Assembly (NCBI RefSeq): GCF_009870125.1
Contig: NC_046679.1
Span: forward strand, 496,001-560,000
Origin: Drosophila pseudoobscura
Taxonomy: Eukaryota; Arthropoda; Insecta; Diptera; Drosophilidae
DNA: 64,000 nucleotides
Direction of reading: 5' to 3'
Both the position numbers and the translations under genes were made by a program. The notes under the pieces are model-generated. The model ran no database searches. It worked only from the letters and a program-made list of their open reading frames with translations, and had not been told where the DNA came from. Of this stretch, positions 12,201 through 22,951 are shown in pieces (positions within the stretch are counted from its first letter, which is position 1; each line of letters begins with the position of its first letter).

Positions 12201-13939
12201 TCGACATGTGTATAAGTTTTATTAAACATTTGCCAACGCAGATTTATTCACAATTCTGCAAGAAGAAAATCGGTAACCCGGCATAAATTTAGCGCACCTG
12301 TTGGGAGGACAGAACATATGGAAATTGGAGGGAGTTTGCACTATACAATCCGCATAGTTTAGCATAAGATTAACCTTTTGTTTGTAGCTAAACCAATTAG
12401 AGGAGAACTCATGACCATCGAAGGGAGTGCACTCGAATTAAAGGTGGTTCCTTCGGTTCAATCTTCAAGAATACTTATGTATTCTTGTTCCACATAAGGG
12501 TCTCCAATTATAACAGATCTACTGAAAGCTGGAGTAGAGACGGCGAAAATACATAGCCAAATATCTCTTGGGTTCAACCTTCTTCCGAGGCTCCAATTCG
12601 AGACCGAAGCAATTGGTGAAGACATCTCTAGGGTGCTGCTCTCTAGGATACTGCTCCTACACACATTTCTCTTCTACGTATTCTGCTCCTTTCTAGTGGT
12701 TTTGACATTGATGTTTTAATTGTTATCGCCCTCACATGTTTCCCGTGCGAGAGTGGATTCTTCAGTAGGAAGAGGAGAACCCAAACATGGACAGGGGTGT
12801 GGCTGTGGGCGGGGTCAAGTCATGTCCTGGCTTAAATGGCTGTAAAGTGCCAAAGCGTCGGTGTCAACATGCGGCATTTAAACGCACTTCGAGTGATGGG
12901 CTCCCAGGGGGAATGGACACCACAGGGGGACAGGAATGCAATCTCGTATCCCATTCTGAGTGAGTAGCCACTGGCCACACAAAGAACGACTGTCGCAGGC
13001 AGGCAGGCTGCATTGCAGTTTCACTGCACTACGCTCATCAAGTGAAATCGCTTTTCCGTTCAGGTTTTCCCTGCGTGTGACTTTTCTGTTGGTTTTTTTT
13101 GCTCCTCCCACTGGGGACTGCTGTGGGGATGGTTCGGTTCGGTTCTGTTCTGTTCGGCTCAGTGGCAGGTGGGAAAATTTACATTTATCCCACTTTGACT
13201 GCGGTCTTGGTCGGAGACAAAGTTGCACCTGAGCAAACATATCGGAAACGGGCAAGGTGATGGATGGATAGCTCATAGCTCCTTCCGTCCCTTTTTTTCC
13301 CCCAAAGAAAGATGGATTCGATTTGCTATTTTAAGACCTGATATCTCTCTTATTCGAGTCTCAATCATAATTAGCTGATTTGTCTGCAGCCAAATGTCGG
13401 AGGAAACTTTTGCAGGATTCGGGCTATTCTCATTCCTCTTTTCCCGATTCTCGCACTCCCCATTCTCCAGTGAAATTAAATATTCATTTGTGTTGGCTGA
13501 AAGTTTGACCTGATGACCCGATTGAGCCTGCCCACGCTGAAGGCATTCATAAATTGCTTTCCAGCCCGCAATCACTCCAATCTGAAGAATTCGAGGCCTA
13601 GCTTGCAACGTGACTCTAATGAGGGTAATATTTTCTTTGGCAGAAGCCAGAAGTCGAAAGGCTCTGAAAACTTTGGCAATAAGGCGACACAACACGACAC
13701 ACGCTGCGAACGGGAATCAATCAATCAGAGGCCACACAATCCACATCCACATCCCAGAGGGAACCAATTAGATCAAGTCATTAGGGCAAAAGACGAAACA
13801 AAAGTTGGCCCAACTTGTTGATCGAATTACGGGCGTGTGGCCGCATTTCCTTCCTCCCGAATTCGAGACGACAAGTCACGACACTCACCTGAACGCCCAG
13901 CACAATCATGGACAAGTAGAGGTAAACGACCAGCTTCAT
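6251..13939 (-). CDS. CRFBP (CG15537): Corticotropin-releasing-factor-binding protein homologue
   Basis: Secreted protein expected to bind CRF-like peptides (DH44 in flies) and limit receptor activation. Coding exons, 5' to 3' on the minus strand: 13939-13889, 9375-9300, 7420-7149, 7084-6978, 6909-6791, 6722-6559 and 6493-6251; total 343 aa, close to the roughly 322 aa vertebrate protein. Exon 1 encodes just a 17-residue signal peptide. The mature protein has ten cysteines (contexts ECMH, VCGL, NCET, FCNN, PCNV, NCTI, DCQT, VCGA, FCGV, MCAL), matching the ten that form five disulfides in CRHBP. Other matches are DGWELNGE, RSSQNAAL, EIGGSSGLD and VRLVSTGRYQN. An alanine/glycine-rich loop encoded near 7255-7330 appears to be an insertion relative to vertebrates. 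The 4.5 kb first intron separates signal from body, so automated models could miss the start. The symbol is from memory of the fly orthologue. Confidence 0.9.
7421..9299 (-). other. CRF-BP intron 2
   Basis: About 1.9 kb between coding exons 2 and 3. Contents are AT-rich sequence, an A-rich run near 7805-7840 and short simple repeats. I see no nested gene. Confidence 0.6.
9376..13888 (-). other. CRF-BP intron 1
   Basis: A 4.5 kb intron between the signal-peptide exon and the body of the gene. It has a (CA)n tract near 12168-12185 and scattered short open frames without splice support or codon bias. A large first intron is a usual place for enhancers of neuronal genes; none can be named from sequence alone. 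Confidence 0.6.
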
Positions 13940-14368
13940 TGCGACGGCTTTCGCGGGTTAAGCTGTGGCGTGAAATTGCCAATTGCCTTGGGAACTGGAG
14001 TTTCCACTGAAGGCCGCTTTTCAATTAGCGGACGGCCCAAAAGTGTCGCGTCCGGTTCTGCCGCTTTGATCCTTTGCCTGAACAGAGCAGCGTCCTAAGC
14101 CGATTCCAAAGATTAGCAGCGGAATCACGCACTCAATAACTTCATTAAAGCGCGAAATAAACGACAAAAGAACGCGAAGCGGACGGGGACACGCGGCGTA
14201 TACTGGATGCGGGTTTGAATTTGGATGAAGAAACCGTTAAGGGACGGGCAAAAACCGATGCAGTGCAGGCCTGGTGCTGGTGCTACTTCCGCTGGTCGAA
14301 TGGTCCAGGACGATGCGTCAACGCTGCCGCACGACGACAGAGTGTTGGCCCTTATCAGTGGCGCCTTT

Positions 14369-14381
14369 CCTTTTATAGCCC
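14369..14381 (-). promoter_or_regulatory. Candidate TATA box for CRF-BP
   Basis: Read on the minus strand, GGCTATAAAAGG lies about 430 bases upstream of the CRF-BP start codon (13939). It implies a 5' UTR of about 400 bases. No other clear TATA box is nearer. Confidence 0.4.
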
Positions 14382-14805
14382 TCGTCCTGGCTGTAGTTTC
14401 ACTCCCACTCCCGATGCTGCATGGCTGTCGCTGTCATCTGTCGATGAACGCTTTGTCCATTGTCCTACGAAAGTTCCTTGGTCTTCCATTGGATTTCCGT
14501 TTCTGTTTTCTCCCTCATTCAGTTTATTTTCCATTTCTTCATTCATTTTCCATTCGCATCGGCAAACGACATTTGAAATGCTTGCCGCTGCTTTCAAATT
14601 CCCCTTTCTAAAGCTTTTTTTGGTGAGTTACCGGCAGCATATCGTTGCCAACACAGAGAGAACAAGAAAGCTCTGCTAAAAGCTCTTTTAACTGAGAAAC
14701 GGCTTTTATTTGAATTAACATAAGTGCGTATAGTACTTTGGAAATTACAGAAATCTTTTAGTTTAAATCTTTACTTATCAAAAAGGGTACCTTGTGGGAT
14801 TAGTC

Positions 14806-15734
14806 CTACTTTAGGCCCATATCCAGGGAAGGGGACATGGCCACAGGTATGGGCACATTCCGTGGATGGTTAACATCCCCTCTATCGTAGTACCCGCCCA
14901 GATGTTCCCCTGGCACATGGTAGAGTCCGTAGTGTAGACCATTGTTGGCCACCTACGAGAACGAGTGAAACTTGAATCAGATCAGACTCTAGACCCTTGA
15001 CAGACACTTACCCTCTTCAGTCCATTGATGGAGGCCAGCAGCAGGGCCATCTTAGCCAATAGCAGGGCCTTTCCACTGACTATGGAGAGCATCTGGAAGC
15101 CCATGGGCACGAGGATAGCCCCTAGAGCGGTGACTCCAAACATCATCGTGATGATCATGTTGTAGCGATGTCTCCTCAGACGAGCGCTTCCCACAAGCTC
15201 TGAGGTGGCTGCCTCTGCGACATGAGAATGGAAATGCATCAGAAGTCCGAATGGCAATCGATTGAACCTACCGCTGCTGAGATACCGATCCGTCAGCTTT
15301 CCCAGATTTACTTGAAGTGTGTGCGTGGTGAGCCCCTTGGCCAGACTGACGGCCAGTTGATCGAACCAGGTGAGATGCTTAAGGTCTGTGCGCTCCTCTC
15401 CAGCTCCCAGCGAATGCGCGGAGTCATTAGGACCGGACACCAGGCGCACGCCCTCGTAGAGCGGAATCTCCTGGGCAGCCATGATGCCATCAAAAAGGCG
15501 CAGACTGCGCGAGCGAAAGCAGGACCACAGGCTAGGAGACGTTCCAGATCGATAGCACTCCCGCAGATCGCTCCGCAGCTGCCGCAGCTGGGCTATCCAT
15601 GACATGCGGGAGTCCCTATCCGTATCCGTATCCGTATGCGTATCCGATGTGGCATCCGCAGGAGGAGATCCAGCCACAAACTGCGCTAGGAGGCATCCTC
15701 CCACTATCAAAACTAGAACCGCTTTCATTCGCAT
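14806..15734 (-). CDS. Osi23: Osiris-family protein (DUF1676)
   Basis: Insect-specific secretory or membrane protein of the Osiris family, which acts in cuticle and endosomal trafficking of epidermal cells. Coding exons on the minus strand: 15734-15272, 15214-15012 and 14952-14806; 270 aa. Seen: a signal peptide (MRMKAVLVLIVGGCLL; a second Met two codons in is an alternative start), a threonine/aspartate-rich spacer built on a hexanucleotide-like repeat, a conserved cysteine pair (LRECY and LWSCF), a basic RLRRHRYN segment, a long hydrophobic stretch (MFGVTALGAILVPMGF to ALLLAKMALLLASI) and a tyrosine-rich tail (YGLYHVPGEHLGGYY). This layout is typical of Osiris proteins, although the usual AQxLAY motif is not evident. 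A TATA-like CATAAAAA is at 15799-15792 and a minus-strand AATAAA near 14710-14705. It is isolated from the main Osiris cluster, which matches my memory of Osi23 (CG15538). Confidence 0.8.
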
Positions 15735-15799
15735 TGTCTTGCCTTCGAAGTCGGAATCGAAACTGCATCTGCTGCGCCTATGTCCACACACTTTTTATG

Positions 15800-16400
15800 G
15801 ACAACTGATGGTCATTGATCGGAGACCGATCTCGTCCAGTGCACCCGGTCATTAGGCCAGAGACGATGGGTACCGTCTACTCTGCCCTGATATGCTCTCG
15901 TCTGCTCTCTAACGGTCGCCTGGTCTCGAGACCTGGCTGTTGGCGGTCATGGTCAACGAGTACCTTCGATGGCGAGGGCGTGGCAGCTGACTTCGAAACC
16001 GAGTCTGAGTCTGGCCGATCCGAGGCGGCCTAGAAAGGCAGCCATGGCCCGCCATGGAATTAACTTGTCAACATCGATTTGCAAATTATTCCCCACGATT
16101 CTAATCAGATGCGTTTTGGCCATGTTAACATGTGGCTGTGGCTGAGGATGGAGTAGTGGCAGTGTTAGTGACAGTTGCTCATGTATTAGCCGCTCGATTG
16201 AGTTGGCAAGTAGCTTTCAATAGCGAGCATCGTTCAGGGGCGGAACCCTAGATATGTATGGTATCTCCGAGCACGAGCTAGTTTCTTTAGCAGTTGATTG
16301 AGGGAACTAGGACATTTAAAAGGGAACAGAGAAGGTCTGTCGAAGATACCTTATACTGTATATGGGATTCTTTAATAATAATTCCAGATAATTTTGTTTT
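15800..16400. other. Intergenic DNA between the Osiris gene and the 3' end of aralar1
   Basis: No coding exon found. The sequence is probably regulatory spacer for the Osiris gene. Confidence 0.5.
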
Positions 16401-16436
16401 CAACATAAAGTTTATTGGTTTATTCTTTATTAGCTA
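16400..16436 (-). terminator. Clustered polyadenylation signals of aralar1
   Basis: Three AATAAA-type hexamers occur close together on the minus strand within this stretch, about 580 bases past the aralar1 stop codon. They would end a 3' UTR of about 600 bases. Confidence 0.55.
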
Positions 16437-17007
16437 AGAGGTCATTCATTGCATTTCCTTTGCTTGATAGTTGTTTTGAACAAATTCGTATTAAGATTAG
16501 AAGGATTACGCTTTAAAAGTTCCATTGAGTGCAAAAGTTGACGTTCAGTGATTGGGTTGGTAATTGGTAGGTAATTTAGTGGCTCTAGATTTTTTAACTA
16601 GTTAACAAAGTTTACAAAAAACAGTTCTACACTTTCCTAAATAGAGTCTCCCCATAAAATCTTTAATATACATACATTTTCCTATGGTTTTCTTTTTCTT
16701 TTGGTTTGCGTGTACGTAAAAACAGTTGTTAAGAGTCGACTGCCACAAGGGCAGTTTTTCGCTCCCGTTTTTCAGATACAATAGTACTATATATTCGGAC
16801 GATCTCCGGTTCGATCTTCCCCGCCTAAACGTTAGAAAAATCTTCAGTGCTTCTCTGTGTGTGTGTGTATGTGTGTGTAAACGCGTCCTAGCAAAAAATA
16901 TATGCTCTTTTTTCTAACTGTGCACCACTGCTCTGCTCGGATCGCCCCAATCCTGCGGGACAACTCTTGGACTATGGGGCGCTGGGCAGGCGATGGCGCA
17001 AGTACAA

Positions 17008-20000
17008 TCAGGAGGCAGTCGTTGTGCCGGGCGTGGCAGCGGCGGCTCCACGACCGAAACGCGGCAGGTACAGGCCGAACTTGGACTCGACGCCGGCCAG
17101 GAGAGGCACTGCCGCCTTGTAGCCTCCGATGTGGTCCTGCGTTGCAGCACTCTCTAGCGAAGTGGCGGGCTTAAGCAACTCGGATCCTCGGGGCTGGGTG
17201 CCGCCAAAGTCTACGTAAAAGAGGCGCTGCATCAGCTCGTAGGTGACAAGGGTGACGCCGAACTGTGGCGACGACCGAAAGACACGAGCTGAAGGAGAAA
17301 CAAGAAATTATAGTTTGGAGCTTCGACAAGTAGAGATATTATTCGTACCTGCTGTGCCCTTCCAGAACGCACGGGGACCTTCCTCGGCCATGATCTTCTT
17401 GGTGGCATCCCAGACGCCCGTGTAGGTCGTCTGACCGGACCGAGCAACCACCTGCAGGCGCGTCTTGATCACATCAGCGGGCGTGACCAGCGAGGCGGCG
17501 GGAACTCCGGCAATGGCTCCGGCGGCCAGCAGGGTCAGCGGGTGGTTATAGCCATTCTTGTCGGCCATCATAGCCTTGGTGTGGGCGTAGGTTGGGAAGT
17601 AGATGGCCGAGAAGGGTACATCGCGCAGCAGACAGGCACGGGCTCCTTTGTAGAGGCCAAAGAGACCCAGCTCCCGGACCACAGACCAGGCACGAATCTT
17701 GTTGCCGCTGGCTATCTCACCCGCCACCTGCAGCCGGATCTTGACGATCTCCAGCGGATTGGTGAATACCACTTGGGAGGCACCCGCACAGCCTCCAGCA
17801 AGGATCTCGGACCACAGCGGGATGTTGCCCCGATTGTCCGTGAGCTTGTCGCGCACCAGATCGTTCACCGTCAGCTTGATGGCCTTCTCCGGTGCCACAC
17901 CCATCAGCTGGGGCAGCAAGCCTCGATACAGACCCAACGCGCCCTCGTGACGAATGACCTTTGGGAGTGTGGGGAGTGTGGTCAGTGTTGGAGAGTGATA
18001 ATTTAGAGATCAGGAATAGTCACCTTCTTGAAGCAGTCCCAGGAGTTCCTATAGGCCACCTCCCCGATGTAGGAGCCAGCCCGCTGGTTCTGCATGCGCG
18101 TCTTCACAAGATCGATGGGGTAGACCACAGTAGCCCCCACAGCTAAAACAGAGGCAGAGAGGCAGCAAGTGGATTATCATCATCGGGGAATAGGGTGTTT
18201 CATGATGGATGGAATACACACCTCCAGCAAAGGAGCCGAGGGTGAATCGGTAGGAGCTCTCCAGCACCTGGATGAAGGCCGAGCGGTCGGCGGGGCTTTC
18301 CACGGCCTTGATCTCGGCGAGGCGATGTGTGATATGCTTGGTATAGTGCTCGGGCGCAATGTTGCTGAGGTCGCTGTAGTCGATTCGCCTGTGGAGACGA
18401 TAGATGGCCAAGGATTAATGAAGCTGCTCTTATAGTGGGATCTTATGGACATGGGCTTATAGACAACGACTGGTTATGGTTATGGTTATGCCTGGGTGGT
18501 TGGGAGGTGGGGATACTCGGATACTTGGATAACGAAAACAAAACTGAGACCAGGGACCACTTCACTTGCCTACGCGTAGCAGCCTTGCGCTTCTTGCGCT
18601 TCCACCACCTGATATCGAGATGAAACACGGAACAATTTCGAGGAGTGCAATGCAGGAGGGGAGAAACAGATACAGATAAACAGATGGAGAGAAAAGATAC
18701 AAAGATGCAACGATTAGCACATTTTGATTGACATTCAACTAAGGGATCCCAAACATTTCACGGACATAGGTATTCTTTCACCCACTCTCACAATCTTTCA
18801 CATAAAACCACAAGTCACCCCCTAACGAAGCTCAGGGATGATCTCTTACCCCGTCTGCTGGACGGTCCCCGTCAGCTGGAAGAGAATGTCTATCTCCAGG
18901 GGCGTGATCTGACTCATCGTCTGGGCCGCGTACAGGAGCTGGTCCTTGGTGACGGGCTCGGATCGGTTGCCCTGGGTGGCCTGCAGGTATACCTGCTTGA
19001 TCAGCTCCATGTTGTTCAGCAGCGAGGTAAATGCGATGAAGTAGGGGAAGCTCACTTTGTGACCCTCCGTGACCTGCACAGCAGAATGGTCCATTATTTT
19101 GGGAACAGTGAAAGGAGGAAGGTTCATCTACTAACCGCCACCAGATTGTCCTTGACGTCGGGTGTGAGTAAATGCCGCTTGACCTTAACTATGATGTCCT
19201 GGAAGTCTAGGGGGGAAATAAATCCAGTGCCAGCTGGATCCTTGCTGCGGAATGCCTCCATGGCGTGCTCCTCGTGGAAGTCGTGCAGCAGTTGCGTGAA
19301 TTCAGCATAGTTGATGAGGCGTTGCTTCTTCTATGCGATTCAGATAGGTATCATTATAGATTAAAGTTGCGAATGGAGTGCAGCAGCCTCTACGTACATC
19401 ACCAAAGTAGCGCTTGATGAAGGGTCCGTCCAGGCTGAACGGTATCTTTGAGTGCAGTTCGGTTTTTTGTACGACTTCAGCAAAGTCGGCTGTAAAAGAG
19501 ATGCGTGTTTAGGTTTCATTCGACTGGAATATCGGAAGCCACTCACCATAGGAGACGTTTCCGTTGCCCTGGCGGTCAAACAGCTGGAAGGCGGTCCTGT
19601 AGAGTGCGTCCGGGGTGCAGAGCAGGCCCTCGAATGCCTGGAACTCCGAGAACGAGATGAGTCCATCCTTGCTTGTGTCCGCGATGCCTGCCAGCAGGCG
19701 TACCGAATCCTGCAAAGGTGCGAATCGTGTTGGACATTAGACCGGTAGCGAAACTCGTTATGATTATCCGTGGAAGATAAATGTAGAAAAGAGCGTTACC
19801 CCGCAGACTTCAGCACCTAGAAATCAGAATTCAGCTCCCCCCGGTCCGATCGCCCGTTTAGTGCTCAGGCCGTAAATCGGTCCGCGGCTGATAAGCGTCC
19901 AATTAAAACTGAATCTGTGACGTTGGACTGCCGGGCACGAGGCAATCAAGTGATTATACCCATTCGGGTGTGCGCATACCCAATACGGGAGCTGCCTTCT

Positions 20001-20570
20001 ACTTACTGTGGGCCAAGGGCTGTACGTGAATCAGTGGCAGTGATTTATGGGGCAGGTAACAGCTGTCTACGGGGGATCCGACCAGGTTGGGGCTGTCTAC
20101 GAGAGTTCACGTGCTGATAAACCATGTCCGCTTCTTGTACAATGACGCCTTATCAGTCGCGTCGAATAACCTTGCAATGACCCGAGGAGTGCAGCGGCGG
20201 CGACAGTACTTACGTCATTAAATGCAGCCTCCGAGAAGAGTCCGAGGAAACGACGGACAAAGTCCTCGCTGGTCATGTAGTGCTCCCCATCCCGTTGCAG
20301 AGAGGCGTACTTGAGGAAGACCTCGCGCAGCTTGTCGGTGCCGGCGCGCTTCAAGAACGAGGGGGTCTGCGGAAAGAAACAATGAGAGAGAGAGAAAAAG
20401 AATTTGAGACGATGATTAAAAGGGCGATGATATGAGAGTGCTCTCTGGTCCGCGCTCTCTTGGGCCGCAGAACAGAAGCAACACGTGTCACATGTGAAGG
20501 GAAGCTTTTTGCGCACTCAATCCAATTAATATTATTAACCTACAGTAACGGAGTTCTTAGTCAGAGGCAT
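17008..20570 (-). CDS. aralar1: Calcium-regulated mitochondrial aspartate/glutamate carrier
   Basis: Inner-membrane carrier exchanging matrix aspartate for cytosolic glutamate plus a proton, part of the malate-aspartate shuttle. Coding exons on the minus strand: 20570-20544, 20366-20214, 19709-19547, 19489-19398, 19330-19136, 19073-18850, 18388-18222, 18142-18024, 17958-17349 and 17288-17008; 676 aa. The N-terminal half is an EF-hand regulatory region (for example [13 protein letters not shown] and [10 protein letters not shown]). The C-terminal half is a mitochondrial carrier domain with the three signatures [20 protein letters not shown] and [10 protein letters not shown], followed by a tail ending near [10 protein letters not shown]. 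Order and length match human AGC1/citrin. The first exon encodes just nine residues (MPLTKNSVT); alternative upstream first exons are known for such genes and cannot be excluded. A possible alternative exon at 18574-18608 is listed separately. Confidence 0.93.
18574..18608 (-). other. Candidate alternative exon within aralar1
   Basis: A 35-base segment with a good acceptor (ATATCAG) and donor (GTAGGC) lies in the intron between carrier exons. In the aralar1 frame it would encode [11 protein letters not shown]. Its length is not a multiple of three, so inclusion shifts the frame and reaches a stop in the following carrier exon. It could be an unused pseudo-exon, a poison exon, or part of a shorter isoform. 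Confidence 0.3.
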
Positions 20571-22387
20571 TCTAATGCTGTTGCTGTTGCTGTTGTTGCT
20601 GCTGCTGCTGCTGTTCCCGCTGCTGCTTTGGCTTCTGCTTCACTTTTACTGTTGTTTCGTACCCAATTAGCTCATCAATCCCCACTGGCCACTGGTGCCC
20701 CTCGCGTTTCCAAACTTAATGAGCAGCGCCGAAGCAGCCACCACTACTAACATTATGCTGAGAGAACAAAACTGAGAGAACTTTTATCTTTTCCACTCTT
20801 TTGCTTATCGCTCGCACGCTCTTGCTCACGCCTGCTGCCAAAGTGCGCTTATAAAAGGTGAGGCACTTTCTATAGATTTTGTTGTTGTTCCTGTTTACCT
20901 TCCTCGTGGCAAACCGACAAACAAAACTGTTCTTCTGCCATGAGAGAGCCTCTAGTAATGCCTCACCTCAAATTTATGAACTTTGAGACTCAGAGCAGAT
21001 AGTGCTTCTTGGGGCTCTCTTATGCTGCTATACTGCTATACTGCTACTGCTCTCTTAATTGGAGCTCTCTTAAGACGTATCGATGCACAAGTAACATAAT
21101 CGAAAGGTCACCCGCCGCCCCGTCAACAAGTTAAGCTTCGATGACAATACATCCAATCATTCCATTCCCGTTTATCAATATTCATTGACGTAATCCGATT
21201 ACCCAGCGAATGTAATTGTAATTCCCCTTAGACCCCTTCGAATTCGTCTGGTTGCTGGGGGGCCACCTAGCTCCAGTGCTCTCATCCGCTGTTTTCCCCC
21301 GCGAGCGAATTTCGAAAAACAAAAACAGATTTCATTATGGAAGCTGCGAATGCACAAAAACAATTATATAGGATCCCTCGAAATGCTCGAGATATAATTA
21401 AGTATTTGCAATTCCATTTGATCGAACTCCTATACACTTCCGAAAGCTTAAAGTAGGATTGATAATAGTTAGGGGGATCGAAAATGATAATATATATGAT
21501 AAATATATATATATGTATATATATGTCAAATATTATGTGACAATATAATTGGATAATACCTAATTGATAGTGCCACGATTTCTTTTCCACGATTTCTTTC
21601 ACCTATCGCAAAATTTGATAAAGTATCCCTTACCGACATATTTTATCGTGCACCTTAAAATGGTATTAATTTATTGTTTCTGCTGTCTCCGGATCCCTCA
21701 AAGTGTCGTATTGACTTTTCCCAATCGATGGGCATTCGGAATAAATGAATTCGTTCGCCGACAGTTTGGTGCACCATATGCCATGCCATTAAGTATTCAT
21801 AAGAAACGACGAAAATTGAATGGTTCACTTGTTAAAGACTTATAATTCATTTGTGAACTTAAAATACTTTAATTGTCGACGGATGAGTCGTATTATATTG
21901 ATGCATATCGTATAAAGGGAATATTGTTATCTAGAAACTTCAGCTCATCCCCTTTTCAGCTCATTCCAGACAAGTGCATTGTGCATTTCCTTCAACCGCA
22001 GAATCGCATCACTTGAGGAGCGATTATTTGCACCATGTTCCCCTCCGGCCCGATGTAAGCTCTCCCAAAGAAAGCTCGTTGACTTCTGGTTGAGCTGAGT
22101 CAGGCGTGAAATAGTCCCATTTGAATGGGTTACGACCAAAGGAAGCTTCGCTCAGCTCCGGCCTCGATGCAATTGGTTGAACTTGAAATCCCACAGATAC
22201 CCGTACTGCTGTACAAAAGTTTTCATATTCATGGACATGATAAAAGTTTCCGCTCCTCTTTTTCGCCGAGCAGAGCCAACAGGCGTAATATTGTGCACAT
22301 ATGTACAATACATATGTATGTACGACCCCTGTGACAGACACCAATGTGTTTTTTCTTCGGTTTTCTGTCTATGTTGTGTTGTGCGGT

Positions 22388-22408
22388 AATACCCTTGCAG
22401 AGGGTATT
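22388..22408. repeat. Palindromic AATACCC..GGGTATT motif
   Basis: AATACCCT and AGGGTATT form near-perfect inverted arms around a TGCAG centre. Short related versions (ATACCCT and its complement) recur elsewhere in the window, for example near 31418. Motifs of this kind are, from memory, dispersed in Drosophila genomes. No function is assigned. Confidence 0.4.
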
Positions 22409-22924
22409 TCTGGGTAGCACTCGAATCACTAGAACAAAAATATTGAAATTTTCTTTAGATCAGTATTAATAGATGCTGCTCCCAATATTTTATGCAGGTC
22501 GTGCAGAATTTTTGGAAGTATTGTATTAGCTTTGGCATGGGAACGACAGTGTGTTAAACCCTTCGATATCAAAGTATCTATGCTGTCTGTTGTTGCTGCT
22601 TTGTTGCATTTGCATGATGAGTTGGGCTTGGTATAGGCTCTGCCCTACTCCTAGGCGCAGTCAAAGGTCGCTGGAGCAGGCCGCCTTCGTCCTCCGTCCT
22701 CCGTCCTCTATCCTCTGTCCGTATCTGCCTGAAGCATGCGGCACGTGCTTGTCACTGAAACTGCGATAGTATTTGTGTGCAACTGTCTGTGGCTCCATGG
22801 AAATTTGTTGCGCCAGCGACAGCGACAGCACCGCCAAAGTTTTTGTTTCTGTTTGCAATTTATCTCAAGGTCAGCCAATCCGGCAGTTCATTATCGCAAC
22901 GGCTGTCGCTGTGGCCCCTATACT

Positions 22925-22951
22925 GGGGGGGGGGGGGGGGGGGGGGGGGGG
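22925..22951 (+). repeat. Poly(G) run of 27
   Basis: An uninterrupted homopolymer of guanine. Its length is prone to replication and sequencing slippage, so the exact count is uncertain. It could form G-quadruplex structure. Confidence 0.95.
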
